DNA of 64,000 nt, from NCBI RefSeq assembly GCF_041428715.1, contig NZ_CP155572.1; one strand, 5' to 3'. Under the pieces are notes generated by a model that made no database searches, was not told the DNA's origin, and saw nothing but the letters and a program-made list of their open reading frames with translations. Below, one piece after another: positions 16,680 through 24,784 of this stretch; the first letter of the stretch is position 1; each line of letters starts with the position of its first letter. This stretch comes from Sporomusa malonica. Its GTDB lineage: Bacteria; Bacillota; Negativicutes; Sporomusales; Sporomusaceae. A program made the translations under genes and the position numbers.

Positions 16680-17960
16680 ATGAACGACATATTCGCTGTA
16701 ATTAATCTTCTTTTACTCATCATTAACGGTGGCCTGCTCCTGCTTTTACTGATAAAAGTAAATAAAGCCGGTCAACCGGATTTAGCGCCGTTTAAGCAGT
16801 TGGCCTACAACCAGGAACGCCTGGAGATTATGCTGCGGGATGAATTGGGGAAAAACAGGCAGGAACTGACTTTTAATACTAAAGTGCTGCGCGAAGAATT
16901 AGCACTGCAGTTACATAATTTTACCAATGCAAACGACAAGAAATTCATCCAGCTTACCCAAATGAATGAACAGAAACTTGACAAGCTCCGCGAAACAGTT
17001 GAAATGAAACTCATGGCCATTCAAAACGACAATACAAAAAAACTCGACGAAATGAGAGTAACTGTAGATGAAAAACTGCACGCAACACTAGAAAAACGGC
17101 TTGGTGAATCCTTCCAGTTGGTGAGCGAACGCCTCGAACAGGTGCATAAAGGATTGGGTGAAATGCAGCAACTAGCGTCCGGTGTTGGCGACCTTAAGAA
17201 AGTCCTATCCAACATTAAAACACGCGGCATTTGGGGAGAAATGCAACTGGCTTCCCTTTTGGAACAGGTACTGACACCAGAACAGTACGCAGTCAATGTG
17301 GCCACAAAGCGCGGCAGCCAGGATCGGGTAGAATTTGCTATTAAGCTGCCAGGGAAAGATAGTGACGATGCGGCTGTCTGGCTGCCTATTGACGCCAAGT
17401 TTCCGATGGAGGATTACCAGCGGCTCATAGAAGCGCAGGAACAAGCAAATGCCGAACTGGCAGCTGCCGCCGCCGCCAGCCTGGAAACGCGAATTCGTCA
17501 CGAAGCTAAAACCATCAGAGAGAAGTACATCGACCCACCCAATACGACCGACTTCGCAATTTTATTCCTGCCTGTTGAGGGGCTTTATGCCGAAGTGTTA
17601 CGTCGCCCTGGCTTGTGTGACAGCTTGCAGCGAGAATACCGAATTAATATCACTGGCCCCACAACGCTGGCGGCACTGTTAAACAGCCTTCAAATGGGTT
17701 TTCGGACACTGGCCATTGAAAAAAGATCCAGCCAGGTCTGGGCGCTTCTCGGTGCTGTTAAAACAGAGTTCGGTAAGTTTGGCGACGTACTTACTAAAAC
17801 AAAGGAAAAACTTGACCAAGCCAGCAAACAACTTGACGCCGCCGCTGTACGTACCAGAGCCATCGAACGTAAACTCAAAGATGTAGAGCAGCTGCCAGTA
17901 CCTGAGGCGATTAAGGTATTAGGACAATATGACGGAGACGAGCCAGAAGAGCAAAATTAA
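16680..17960 (+). CDS. rmuC: DNA recombination protein RmuC
   Basis: A 426-residue protein with an N-terminal membrane helix (INLLLLIINGGLLLLLLI), a coiled-coil region (about 30-140) and the RmuC nuclease-like domain with RGIWGEMQL and the VWLPIDAKFPMEDY motif. RmuC limits inversions at short inverted repeats and copes with DNA-protein crosslinks. I start it at the ATG at 16680, 10 bp after aaggacg; an in-frame GTG at 16671 is too close to that site. A hairpin with aaacacccaaca/tgttggatgttt arms follows the stop but has no T-run. Confidence 0.9.
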   Translation: MNDIFAVINLLLLIINGGLLLLLLIKVNKAGQPDLAPFKQLAYNQERLEIMLRDELGKNRQELTFNTKVLREELALQLHNFTNANDKKFIQLTQMNEQKLDKLRETVEMKLMAIQNDNTKKLDEMRVTVDEKLHATLEKRLGESFQLVSERLEQVHKGLGEMQQLASGVGDLKKVLSNIKTRGIWGEMQLASLLEQVLTPEQYAVNVATKRGSQDRVEFAIKLPGKDSDDAAVWLPIDAKFPMEDYQRLIEAQEQANAELAAAAAASLETRIRHEAKTIREKYIDPPNTTDFAILFLPVEGLYAEVLRRPGLCDSLQREYRINITGPTTLAALLNSLQMGFRTLAIEKRSSQVWALLGAVKTEFGKFGDVLTKTKEKLDQASKQLDAAAVRTRAIERKLKDVEQLPVPEAIKVLGQYDGDEPEEQN

Positions 17961-17989
17961 ACACCCAACAAATGTTGGATGTTTAAAAA

Positions 17990-18045
17990 AGCCCGATAAT
18001 TGGAGCTAGATAATAACTAGGGTAAACTATCAATCACTTCGGGCT
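17990..18045 (-). terminator. Terminator after terC
   Basis: AGCCCGA and TCGGGCT arms, read on the minus strand, are followed by TTTTTT. It starts 1 bp past the terC stop codon. Confidence 0.7.
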
Positions 18046-18046
18046 A

Positions 18047-18736
18047 TTAACTAGGGGCTTTAGCGCTGCGAGAATTCATGAGATAGCCGGCAACAACAAC
18101 TGCCAGAGAAAGACCTACCTCCAGGAATAGTGCGTAATCACTAACATACGGTCCAACTGCTTTATCACTGATGATCATCTCTGCTGCCGCATAGCCCAGT
18201 ACGCCTGCTCCAATATAGATGATGGCCGGGAAACGGTCCATGAGTTTCATTAGAATCTGAGCGCCGAATACGACTAACGGGATGCTTGTCGCAAGGCCAA
18301 CCGTAATTAGGCCATATTTGCCTGATGGAACAGTCTGCGAGATGGCGGCCAGAGCCAACACATTGTCGAGACTCATGATGAGGTCGGCGAATAAGATAAC
18401 TTTAATGGCTTCACGGTAGGATGTGGCTTCGCCGTATTCCCCTTCTGTGCTATCTTGTTTTAACAGGCTGATTGCAATGTATAAGAGCGCGAGACCTCCA
18501 GCAAATTGCAGATATGGAATATCCAGAAGATATGCAGCCACAAATGTCAAAATGATTCGTAAGATAACTGCCCCAAGGCTCCCCCACATGATTGCCTGCT
18601 TCCGCTGCGAGAGAGGAAGGTTCTTGCTTGCTAGTGCAATGATGACGGCATTGTCACCACTTAATACCAGGTTGATTAGAAGTATGCTGCCTAAAGCCAT
18701 AAACCACTCGGGTCCAATTGTGCCAAAAAACTCCAT
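18047..18736 (-). CDS. TerC/YkoY-family membrane protein, probable manganese exporter
   Basis: A 229-residue integral membrane protein with about seven helices. The signature NLVLSGDNAVIIALASKNLP and the later ADLIMSLDNVLALAA carry the paired acidic residues thought to bind metal in TerC proteins. YkoY/YceF-type members are implicated in manganese efflux or in metallating exported enzymes. The leader contains a yybP-ykoY riboswitch, which independently supports a manganese role. Monocistronic. Confidence 0.88.
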   Translation of the reverse strand: MEFFGTIGPEWFMALGSILLINLVLSGDNAVIIALASKNLPLSQRKQAIMWGSLGAVILRIILTFVAAYLLDIPYLQFAGGLALLYIAISLLKQDSTEGEYGEATSYREAIKVILFADLIMSLDNVLALAAISQTVPSGKYGLITVGLATSIPLVVFGAQILMKLMDRFPAIIYIGAGVLGYAAAEMIISDKAVGPYVSDYALFLEVGLSLAVVVAGYLMNSRSAKAPS

Positions 18737-18840
18737 TATGTTGCCTCCTATATTTTTTCATTTTATTAGTATCACCATGAAAGCAGACTGTATAACTGCT
18801 AAGAAATATTTAAAAAGAGCTTTCTCCCTCCCCCAGTGCA

Positions 18841-18978
18841 AAATAAAAAGAGACCTCAGGTACGCATAAAATACATACCGAAGGTCTCACTATTGGTAAA
18901 TTACCAACGATAGCGCCAGATGCCAATAAGGCACCGTATGTTGACGTTATCTAGCAGTTACTCCCCTACGATTAGGAG
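18841..18978 (-). ncRNA. yybP-ykoY manganese riboswitch with intrinsic terminator
   Basis: The minus-strand leader of terC contains the conserved GGGGAGTA block (opposite 18959-18966), a GGTGCC…GGCATCTGGCGC internal stem region, and the TGAGACC block. The TGAGACC strand then pairs with GGTCTC to make a terminator ending in TTTTTATTTT. This is the expected layout of the Mn2+-sensing yybP-ykoY class, where metal binding frees the antiterminated state. Confidence 0.88.
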
Positions 18979-19184
18979 TGATTATTTAATTAAGTATACT
19001 ATAGCTGGCATTCAGAACAATGTCAATGTTAAATTTTTACAACAAAGATTGCAAAAAAAACTATGTAAAAGTCACCACGCAGGAGTTGTTTTACATGATT
19101 GGTAAAATTACGGTTGCTGTTTTTCGTTTTCGTATTATAAGGTAGTTGATTTTAGTGACTAATTTAGTTATCATTTAAATAGCG

Positions 19185-19211
19185 TTAGCACTCAATAGTC
19201 TAGAGTGCTAA
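19185..19211 (+). promoter_or_regulatory. CIRCE operator (HrcA binding site) of htpG
   Basis: TTAGCACTC, nine bases, then GAGTGCTAA: a perfect match to CIRCE. It lies 35 bp before the htpG start codon, so HrcA would repress this gene at normal temperature. Confidence 0.96.
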
Positions 19212-19246
19212 TAAGATACTTTACTGATATTATTGGAGGTTTCTTA

Positions 19247-21208
19247 ATGGGCCAAGAAGCAATTAGCAAACAAACAAGAGAATTTCAAGCCGAGACCAAG
19301 CAGCTGCTGGATCTCATGGTGCACTCTATTTACACCAACCGGGAAATTTTTCTTCGGGAACTTATCTCTAACGCCTCAGACGCCATTGACAAAATCAGGT
19401 TTGAATCGCTAACCAATCACGCCTTACTTGAGGGAAACTCTGATTTTGAAATTTTTATCCTTCCTGACGAAACAACCAATACTCTAACCATCTCAGACAA
19501 CGGTATGGGTATGACCTTTGACGAAGTCGTCGAAAATATTGGCACTATCGCCAAATCAGGTACAAAAGCCTTTCTTGACAAAGTAAAAGCTGCCAACTCA
19601 TCGGCTGATACCGAATTAATTGGTCAATTCGGTGTTGGTTTCTACTCGGCATTTATGGTGGCTGAAAAAGTGGTGCTGCTCACTCGTGCCCCCGGTCAGT
19701 CTAAGGGCGTCCGGTGGGAGTCGAAGGGCGACGGTACCTACACCATAGAAGAGTGTGACAAAGATACCCGGGGCACCACCATTATCCTGACCCTTAAAGA
19801 GGAGTATCTCTCTTCCGAGCATCCTGAGGAAAATTTTCTAAACCGTTATATTCTGCAAAATTTAATAAAAAAATACTCTGACTATATTCGTTACCCTATT
19901 AAAATGAACTTTGTTAAGGAAGAAAAACCGCTAGATGCCGATGGCAAAGTTATCGAAGATGCCTCGCCCACCCAGACCATTGAAGTTCGCACCCTAAACT
20001 CAATGACCCCCCTCTGGACCAAGAACAAAAACGACATCACTCAGGAAGAATATTATCAGTTATACAAAAATCTGTTCCAAGACTGGCAAGATCCGTTGGA
20101 AATAATCCATTCTAAAGTAGAAGGTGCAGTGGAATACACCAGTCTGTTATTTATTCCTGCCCATGCCCCCTTTGATTTCTACCAGCGGGAGTCTGCGGCA
20201 GGCATCAGGCTTTACTCCAAAAATGTTTTTATTATGGATAACTGCCAGGAGTTGTTGCCAGAGTACTTACGTTTTGTACGGGGGTTAGTTGATTCTCCCG
20301 ACTTCTCCCTTAACATTTCAAGAGAGTTGCTTCAGCATAGCCAGCAATTAAAGCGAGTTGGCAAAAACCTGGAGAAAAGCGTCTTAAAAACACTAGAGAA
20401 TCTACTGGCAAAAGATCGAGCAAAATACGAGAAATTTTGGCAAGAGTATGGTAAAGCTATCAAAACCGGCGTATATGCTGACTATCACAGCCGGGACAAG
20501 CTGAAAGACTTACTTCTATTCGCTTCATCTCATGCTGCAGAAGAACTGACCAGCCTGGAAGACTACACTAAGCGGATGCCCGAAAACCAAAAGGTTATTT
20601 ATTATGCCACAGGTAAAGACCGTTCCACAGTTGAGCGTTTGCCGCAGATGGAACTGCTGCGGGAAAAAGGCATTGAAGTCATCTACCTCTTTGACCGGGT
20701 TGACGAATTTGCCATCGATGCCCTGCATGAGTATAAAGAGAAAAAATTCCAGTCAGTTAGCCGCGGTAGTTTGGAGCTTGACGATATTGCGTCTCCTGAA
20801 ACTAAAAAGGACTCTGAAGAACTGTCGAAGGAAAATGAGCCACTTATTAAGGCTATCAAGGAGCATCTAAGCGGTAAGGTCTCAGATGTCAAAATCAGCA
20901 GCCGCCTAAAATCCAGCGCCGTTTGTCTAGTGAGCGACGATGCTGGGATTAGCCTTTCAATGGAGCAGATTTTATCAGAAATGAACAAAAACATGTATAA
21001 AGCCAACAGGATTCTAGAACTCAACCCTGAACACGAAATCTTCGCGGTGTTAAAAAAATTGCATCAAGCAACTCCTGATTCTGACTCCTTTAAAGACTAC
21101 TGCGATTTACTCTATGGCCAAGCTTTATTGCTGGAAGGAATCACTCCTGAAGATCCCATCAGCTTTGCCAATAAAGTAGCAAGATTAATGGCCCACAGCG
21201 ATCATTAA
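19247..21208 (+). CDS. htpG: Molecular chaperone HtpG (Hsp90)
   Basis: ATP-dependent Hsp90 chaperone. The GHKL ATPase domain shows NREIFLRELISNASDAIDK, SDNGMGM and GQFGVGFYSAFMV; the middle domain carries the catalytic-arginine region NISRELLQHS. The protein is 653 residues from the ATG at 19247, which follows ttggaggt; the frame is open back to 19205 but that part overlaps the CIRCE operator. Monocistronic under HrcA control. An imperfect hairpin (gcctatcagg/cctggtaggc) follows the stop. Confidence 0.97.
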   Translation: MGQEAISKQTREFQAETKQLLDLMVHSIYTNREIFLRELISNASDAIDKIRFESLTNHALLEGNSDFEIFILPDETTNTLTISDNGMGMTFDEVVENIGTIAKSGTKAFLDKVKAANSSADTELIGQFGVGFYSAFMVAEKVVLLTRAPGQSKGVRWESKGDGTYTIEECDKDTRGTTIILTLKEEYLSSEHPEENFLNRYILQNLIKKYSDYIRYPIKMNFVKEEKPLDADGKVIEDASPTQTIEVRTLNSMTPLWTKNKNDITQEEYYQLYKNLFQDWQDPLEIIHSKVEGAVEYTSLLFIPAHAPFDFYQRESAAGIRLYSKNVFIMDNCQELLPEYLRFVRGLVDSPDFSLNISRELLQHSQQLKRVGKNLEKSVLKTLENLLAKDRAKYEKFWQEYGKAIKTGVYADYHSRDKLKDLLLFASSHAAEELTSLEDYTKRMPENQKVIYYATGKDRSTVERLPQMELLREKGIEVIYLFDRVDEFAIDALHEYKEKKFQSVSRGSLELDDIASPETKKDSEELSKENEPLIKAIKEHLSGKVSDVKISSRLKSSAVCLVSDDAGISLSMEQILSEMNKNMYKANRILELNPEHEIFAVLKKLHQATPDSDSFKDYCDLLYGQALLLEGITPEDPISFANKVARLMAHSDH

Positions 21209-21391
21209 AGAATCTAGTGCCTATCAGGTTTGTCCTGGTAGGCGCTATGTTATTTTGCGATAAAGTACTAGCATAACCTTTAAAATATTATAATTAGCTA
21301 ACAGCCTTTTCCATGAATGAGCGACTACGTAATGAACAATATAAACTCAGGCACAATCGTAAGCACAACCCAATACATATGAGGAGGTCCC

Positions 21392-23629
21392 ATGGACCAA
21401 GAAGAACAACAAATTGAGCTAGCAAGACTAGCAGAAACACTCTGTCAGGTGCGGCAGCAGATTGAAATAAGTGAGCATACGTCTAACAAACACCGTCATT
21501 CACTACAGGCTACTATGAAGGAATATTGGAAAGCAGGCGGCGGCAGTTCCACTGACGAGGCGCAGCTTATCGAAACTATGAACAGACAACGGGCGCTGTC
21601 TTCGCATGTTCATCAGACTGTCGGCCAACTGCGCAAAATGCAGAAGTCTCCTTATTTTGGGCGTATTGATTTTGCCGAAGCTGACCTTTGCCAGGCAGAG
21701 CCAATCTATATTGGTATTGGCAGTTTGGCGGATCTTGAAACAGGAGACTTTCTCATTTACGACTGGCGCGCACCGGTATCCAGTATGTTTTACGATTACG
21801 GACGGGGCCATGCCTCGTACCACTGCCCTGCCGGAACTATCGCAGGCGCTATTATACTCAAACGTCAATATAAAATAGTAGATGGTCAGATAGAGTATAT
21901 GTTTGACTCTGATTTGAAGATTGATGACGAAATCCTCCAACAGATACTAGGCAAAAGTGCTGATGACAAAATGCACACTATCGTTAATAGCATACAGCGC
22001 GAACAAAACCAGATTATCCGCGATCAAACCCATAAAGTGATATTTGTTGAAGGCCCGGCTGGCAGCGGTAAAACGTCGGTCGCCTTGCATCGGGTAGCCT
22101 TTTTGCTATATCAAGACCGCGAAAAACTAACCGCTCAAAATGTCCTTATTTTGTCACCTAATCACGTCTTTGGTGATTATATCTCCAACGTCCTGCCGGA
22201 AATCGGCGAAGAGAATGTTCTGCAAATGACATTCCAGGACTATGTGTCCCGGTCAACAGCACAAATCCCCCTCCAGTTTGAAACCCGTACCGTTTATCTA
22301 GAACGCATGCTGGCGGCCAATCCCAGTAGAAAACGGGCGGCTAATATTAGGTTCAAATCTTCAAGCAGGTTTGCCCAGGTACTCACCCGATATTTGGAGT
22401 GGTTGGCGTCAGACTGGATTAATGAACATCCTGCCCTCATGGTACAGGGAGAAACCATCTTCCGTCAGGACGAATGGCGGCACTATTATACTGGCAGCTT
22501 TTGCATGATGCCTCCGGTATTACGATTGGAAAAAATAAGAACAATTTTGCAAAATCGAATGCGTGATCTGGTTCATGCTATCCGCCAGGAGAAAATGGAG
22601 AAATTGGCGGCCTCTGGTGAGGAGGTTAACGAAAAAGTCATAAAAGCATTGGCGAGAATCCAGGCTAGAGATGAGCTGCGGCCAATCACTGACCAAATTG
22701 AACAACTGACTACACTAGATATTGTATCCGAATTCAAAAGCATGTTTAAAGATGACAGACTATATTTGAAAACGGGAATACCCATTCCCGATGAGTGGCA
22801 AATAATTAAAACCCAAACGCTTAGATCTATATGCCAAGGACTGCTTTCATATGAAGATATAGCGCCGTTTCTGTACTTTCAGGGTGTACTGCAAGGCTTT
22901 CCAGTTAAAGCAGATATTAAACATGTTGTAATAGACGAAGCACAGGATTACACAACCCTTCACTATAAGATACTTGCGCAGCTGTTTCCCCACAGCTCTT
23001 GGACAGTAGTCGGCGACCCCGCGCAATTGGTTCAACCTTTTTTTGAGTTGGCAAGTTTTGCAGAGGCTGGTTATATCCTCGGTGGAGAGCAGACACTTCT
23101 TTTCCGTCTGACAAAAAGCTACCGCTCGACTAGAGAGATACAAGCCTTCTGCCAGTCATTACTGCCTGATGCGAAGCAAGTACAGTCTGTTAATCGTCCT
23201 GGCCCACTGCCCACTATTACCCAAGTGGAAAACCCACAGGAAATGGCGTTGGTTATTGCTGAAACTGTACAGTCTATGTTGGATCAAGGCTGGCGCTCAA
23301 TCGGACTTATTGCCAAGAATGCAGCTCAAGCCATGGCTGTATATCTCATGCTTGGAGATTCCGTTAGATCTACCCTTGTAACCAAGGAAGAAGATGACTT
23401 CTATCACGGCATCGTTATTATTCCCTCCTATCTGGCAAAAGGCTTAGAATTTGACGCCGTACTGGTACTGAATGCAGACTTAGTCAATTACAGCCATGAG
23501 CAGGACCGTCATATCTTATATACCATTTGCACACGGGCGTTGCATCGTTTGTACCTGTATTATACAGATACCCTTTCGCCGTTCATCGCGCAGATAAGTA
23601 AAGATTTATACCAGATAGCCAAAGTGTAG
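21392..23629 (+). CDS. helD: HelD-like RNA polymerase-recycling ATPase (UvrD/Rep superfamily)
   Basis: A 745-residue superfamily 1 ATPase. Walker A is GPAGSGKTS (about residue 225), Walker B is VIDEAQDY (about 515), and a late KGLEFDAVLVLNAD matches motif V. The N-terminal coiled-coil arm (residues 1-70) and the YIGIGSLADLETGDFLIYDWRAP segment are typical of HelD, which pulls stalled RNA polymerase off DNA and nucleic acid. The start has a gaggaggtc site. Related to helicase IV, but the N-terminal arm and gram-positive context favour HelD. Confidence 0.88.
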   Translation: MDQEEQQIELARLAETLCQVRQQIEISEHTSNKHRHSLQATMKEYWKAGGGSSTDEAQLIETMNRQRALSSHVHQTVGQLRKMQKSPYFGRIDFAEADLCQAEPIYIGIGSLADLETGDFLIYDWRAPVSSMFYDYGRGHASYHCPAGTIAGAIILKRQYKIVDGQIEYMFDSDLKIDDEILQQILGKSADDKMHTIVNSIQREQNQIIRDQTHKVIFVEGPAGSGKTSVALHRVAFLLYQDREKLTAQNVLILSPNHVFGDYISNVLPEIGEENVLQMTFQDYVSRSTAQIPLQFETRTVYLERMLAANPSRKRAANIRFKSSSRFAQVLTRYLEWLASDWINEHPALMVQGETIFRQDEWRHYYTGSFCMMPPVLRLEKIRTILQNRMRDLVHAIRQEKMEKLAASGEEVNEKVIKALARIQARDELRPITDQIEQLTTLDIVSEFKSMFKDDRLYLKTGIPIPDEWQIIKTQTLRSICQGLLSYEDIAPFLYFQGVLQGFPVKADIKHVVIDEAQDYTTLHYKILAQLFPHSSWTVVGDPAQLVQPFFELASFAEAGYILGGEQTLLFRLTKSYRSTREIQAFCQSLLPDAKQVQSVNRPGPLPTITQVENPQEMALVIAETVQSMLDQGWRSIGLIAKNAAQAMAVYLMLGDSVRSTLVTKEEDDFYHGIVIIPSYLAKGLEFDAVLVLNADLVNYSHEQDRHILYTICTRALHRLYLYYTDTLSPFIAQISKDLYQIAKV

Positions 23630-23644
23630 CAATAAAAGCAAAAA

Positions 23645-23662
23645 AGCTGCCTTTCGGCAGCT
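23645..23662 (-). terminator. Terminator after the yneA-like gene
   Basis: AGCTGCC and GGCAGCT arms with a short loop, followed on the minus strand by TTTTTTG. It may also cap helD on the other strand, though no T-run is seen there. Confidence 0.75.
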
Positions 23663-23681
23663 ATATATTGGAATACTTATT

Positions 23682-23945
23682 TTATCTACTTACCGGCACC
23701 TTTAAGGCTTGCCCGGGATACACTTGCGCATTATTATTTAATTTATTTAATTGCCTGATAGCAAATACCTTTTCTCTGATATCATCTTTGTCTGTGATGT
23801 AGTTAGCAGCAATTTTCCAAACGGTATCCCCTGGTTTCACATAGACTGTTTCATAGGAAAAAGAACCGAAAAAGGCACTCGAACTGGCTAAGGGAGTAAT
23901 TGTCAATAAAGCAAGAACTAGGGAGAGTATGAATAGGGTTCTCAT
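23682..23945 (-). CDS. YneA-like SOS cell-division inhibitor (signal/TM helix plus LysM)
   Basis: An 87-residue protein with an N-terminal membrane or signal helix (TLFILSLVLALLTITPLA) and one LysM domain (YVKPGDTVWKIAANYI … VYPGQALKVPV). This is the architecture of YneA, the LexA-regulated inhibitor that stops Firmicute division during DNA damage. The start is the ATG at 23945 behind gaggtg. Several LexA boxes overlap its promoter, which strongly supports the role. Unlike Bacillus, lexA is not next door. A plain LysM cell-wall protein is the alternative. Confidence 0.8.
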   Translation of the reverse strand: MRTLFILSLVLALLTITPLASSSAFFGSFSYETVYVKPGDTVWKIAANYITDKDDIREKVFAIRQLNKLNNNAQVYPGQALKVPVSR

Positions 23946-23962
23946 TATAATAAACACCTCAC

Positions 23963-24048
23963 TGAACTTATGTTCGATTCATATTTATTATAGCACGTAC
24001 ATATGTTCTGCGCAAGTATGTTCGGTAGATATTTCGAACTTATGTTTG
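23963..24048 (-). promoter_or_regulatory. SOS promoter with multiple LexA boxes
   Basis: The Gram-positive LexA consensus is CGAAC-N4-GTTCG. Matches here: TGAACTTATGTTCG (23963-23976, one mismatch), CGTACATATGTTCT (23995-24008, two), CGCAAGTATGTTCG (24011-24024, two) and CGAACTTATGTTTG (24035-24048, one). Between them sits a minus-strand promoter, TTGCGC (24010-24015) and TATAAT (23987-23992) with 17-bp spacing, so LexA would block polymerase. Confidence 0.88.
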
Positions 24049-24056
24049 CAAATGCT

Positions 24057-24578
24057 TTATTGAGCTCTGAAGTCGCGAGGAAACTTAATTGAACCGATAG
24101 TCGGTCTGTTTTGCCCGAATTCATAGGCAAGGCATCTTATTGGCTTCCCGTCTTTATACTTCCCGTTTCCACTCGTAAAATTTTGTTTAAAATGGCCACA
24201 TTGATTTGCTTTATTAAAGCGGCAACCAGGACAATCGGCGGTAGGAACAACAATCCCTTCCTGTGCCGAAATTATAAACTGTTTTGCATTTAACAGCTCG
24301 TTTAAATAATCTTTAATAAGTTTAGTTATACCTTCTGTCTGCAAGCCGTTCAATTTTTGCAGGTGCTTGATTGCCTTATAAAGTTCAATCTCATAGGGGT
24401 GGATATCAGGTATTTGTGCGAGAAGTTCTAAATTGTCAGTTAGCGATTTAAGCTTCTCCTTAGCCTGTATGGGATTTGAGCCAAGATAAATAGATGTATT
24501 TTTGGGGAGTTTTGTTTCGGGATTATAGACGCTATTTTTTAAATAAAATGTACCATTTTTGCGAATTTCAACATTCAT
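24057..24578 (-). CDS. Uncharacterised protein with C-terminal cysteine cluster
   Basis: A 173-residue protein I do not recognise. It begins MNVEIRKNGTFYLKNS and reads like a small basic protein: YLGSNPIQAKEKLKSL in the first third, a helical middle, then CPGCRFNKANQCGHF and IRCLAYEF at residues about 115-155. The four or five cysteines plus a histidine suggest a zinc or iron-sulfur site. The start at 24578 is 7 bp after gaggtg. It has its own promoter with a long inverted repeat over the -35 box, so it is probably tightly regulated. It ends just upstream of the SOS promoter; it might be read together with yneA. Confidence 0.75.
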   Translation of the reverse strand: MNVEIRKNGTFYLKNSVYNPETKLPKNTSIYLGSNPIQAKEKLKSLTDNLELLAQIPDIHPYEIELYKAIKHLQKLNGLQTEGITKLIKDYLNELLNAKQFIISAQEGIVVPTADCPGCRFNKANQCGHFKQNFTSGNGKYKDGKPIRCLAYEFGQNRPTIGSIKFPRDFRAQ

Positions 24579-24651
24579 TTTCATTCACCTCTGGAGATTA
24601 ACGTTTTGTACTCATAGAATTGTGTGTGAGTGAAGAACGTAGTAAAACCGG

Positions 24652-24730
24652 TAAACTCACAAACTTATTGTGAATATATTATAACATCACATTTATAAAC
24701 TCACAAATGCAATATGAGTTTATAAATGTG
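24652..24730 (-). promoter_or_regulatory. Promoter with 16-bp perfect inverted repeat upstream of the unknown cysteine-rich gene
   Basis: CACATTTATAAACTCA (24688-24703) is repeated as its exact reverse complement at 24715-24730, 11 bp apart. A minus-strand promoter, TTGTGA (24701-24706) and TATAAT (24678-24683) with 17-bp spacing, overlaps it. TAAACTCACAAA also occurs as a direct repeat at 24652-24663 and 24696-24707. This looks like a repressor operator. Confidence 0.7.
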
Positions 24731-24735
24731 GAAAA

Positions 24736-24753
24736 ACCAGCCATATAGCTGGT
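24736..24753 (-). terminator. Terminator after guaD (end of the purine island)
   Basis: ACCAGC and GCTGGT arms around CATATA, followed on the minus strand by TTTTTCC, 32 bp past the guaD stop. Confidence 0.75.
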
Positions 24754-24784
24754 CTTAAAACCCCACTTCATTCGGAGGAATCTA

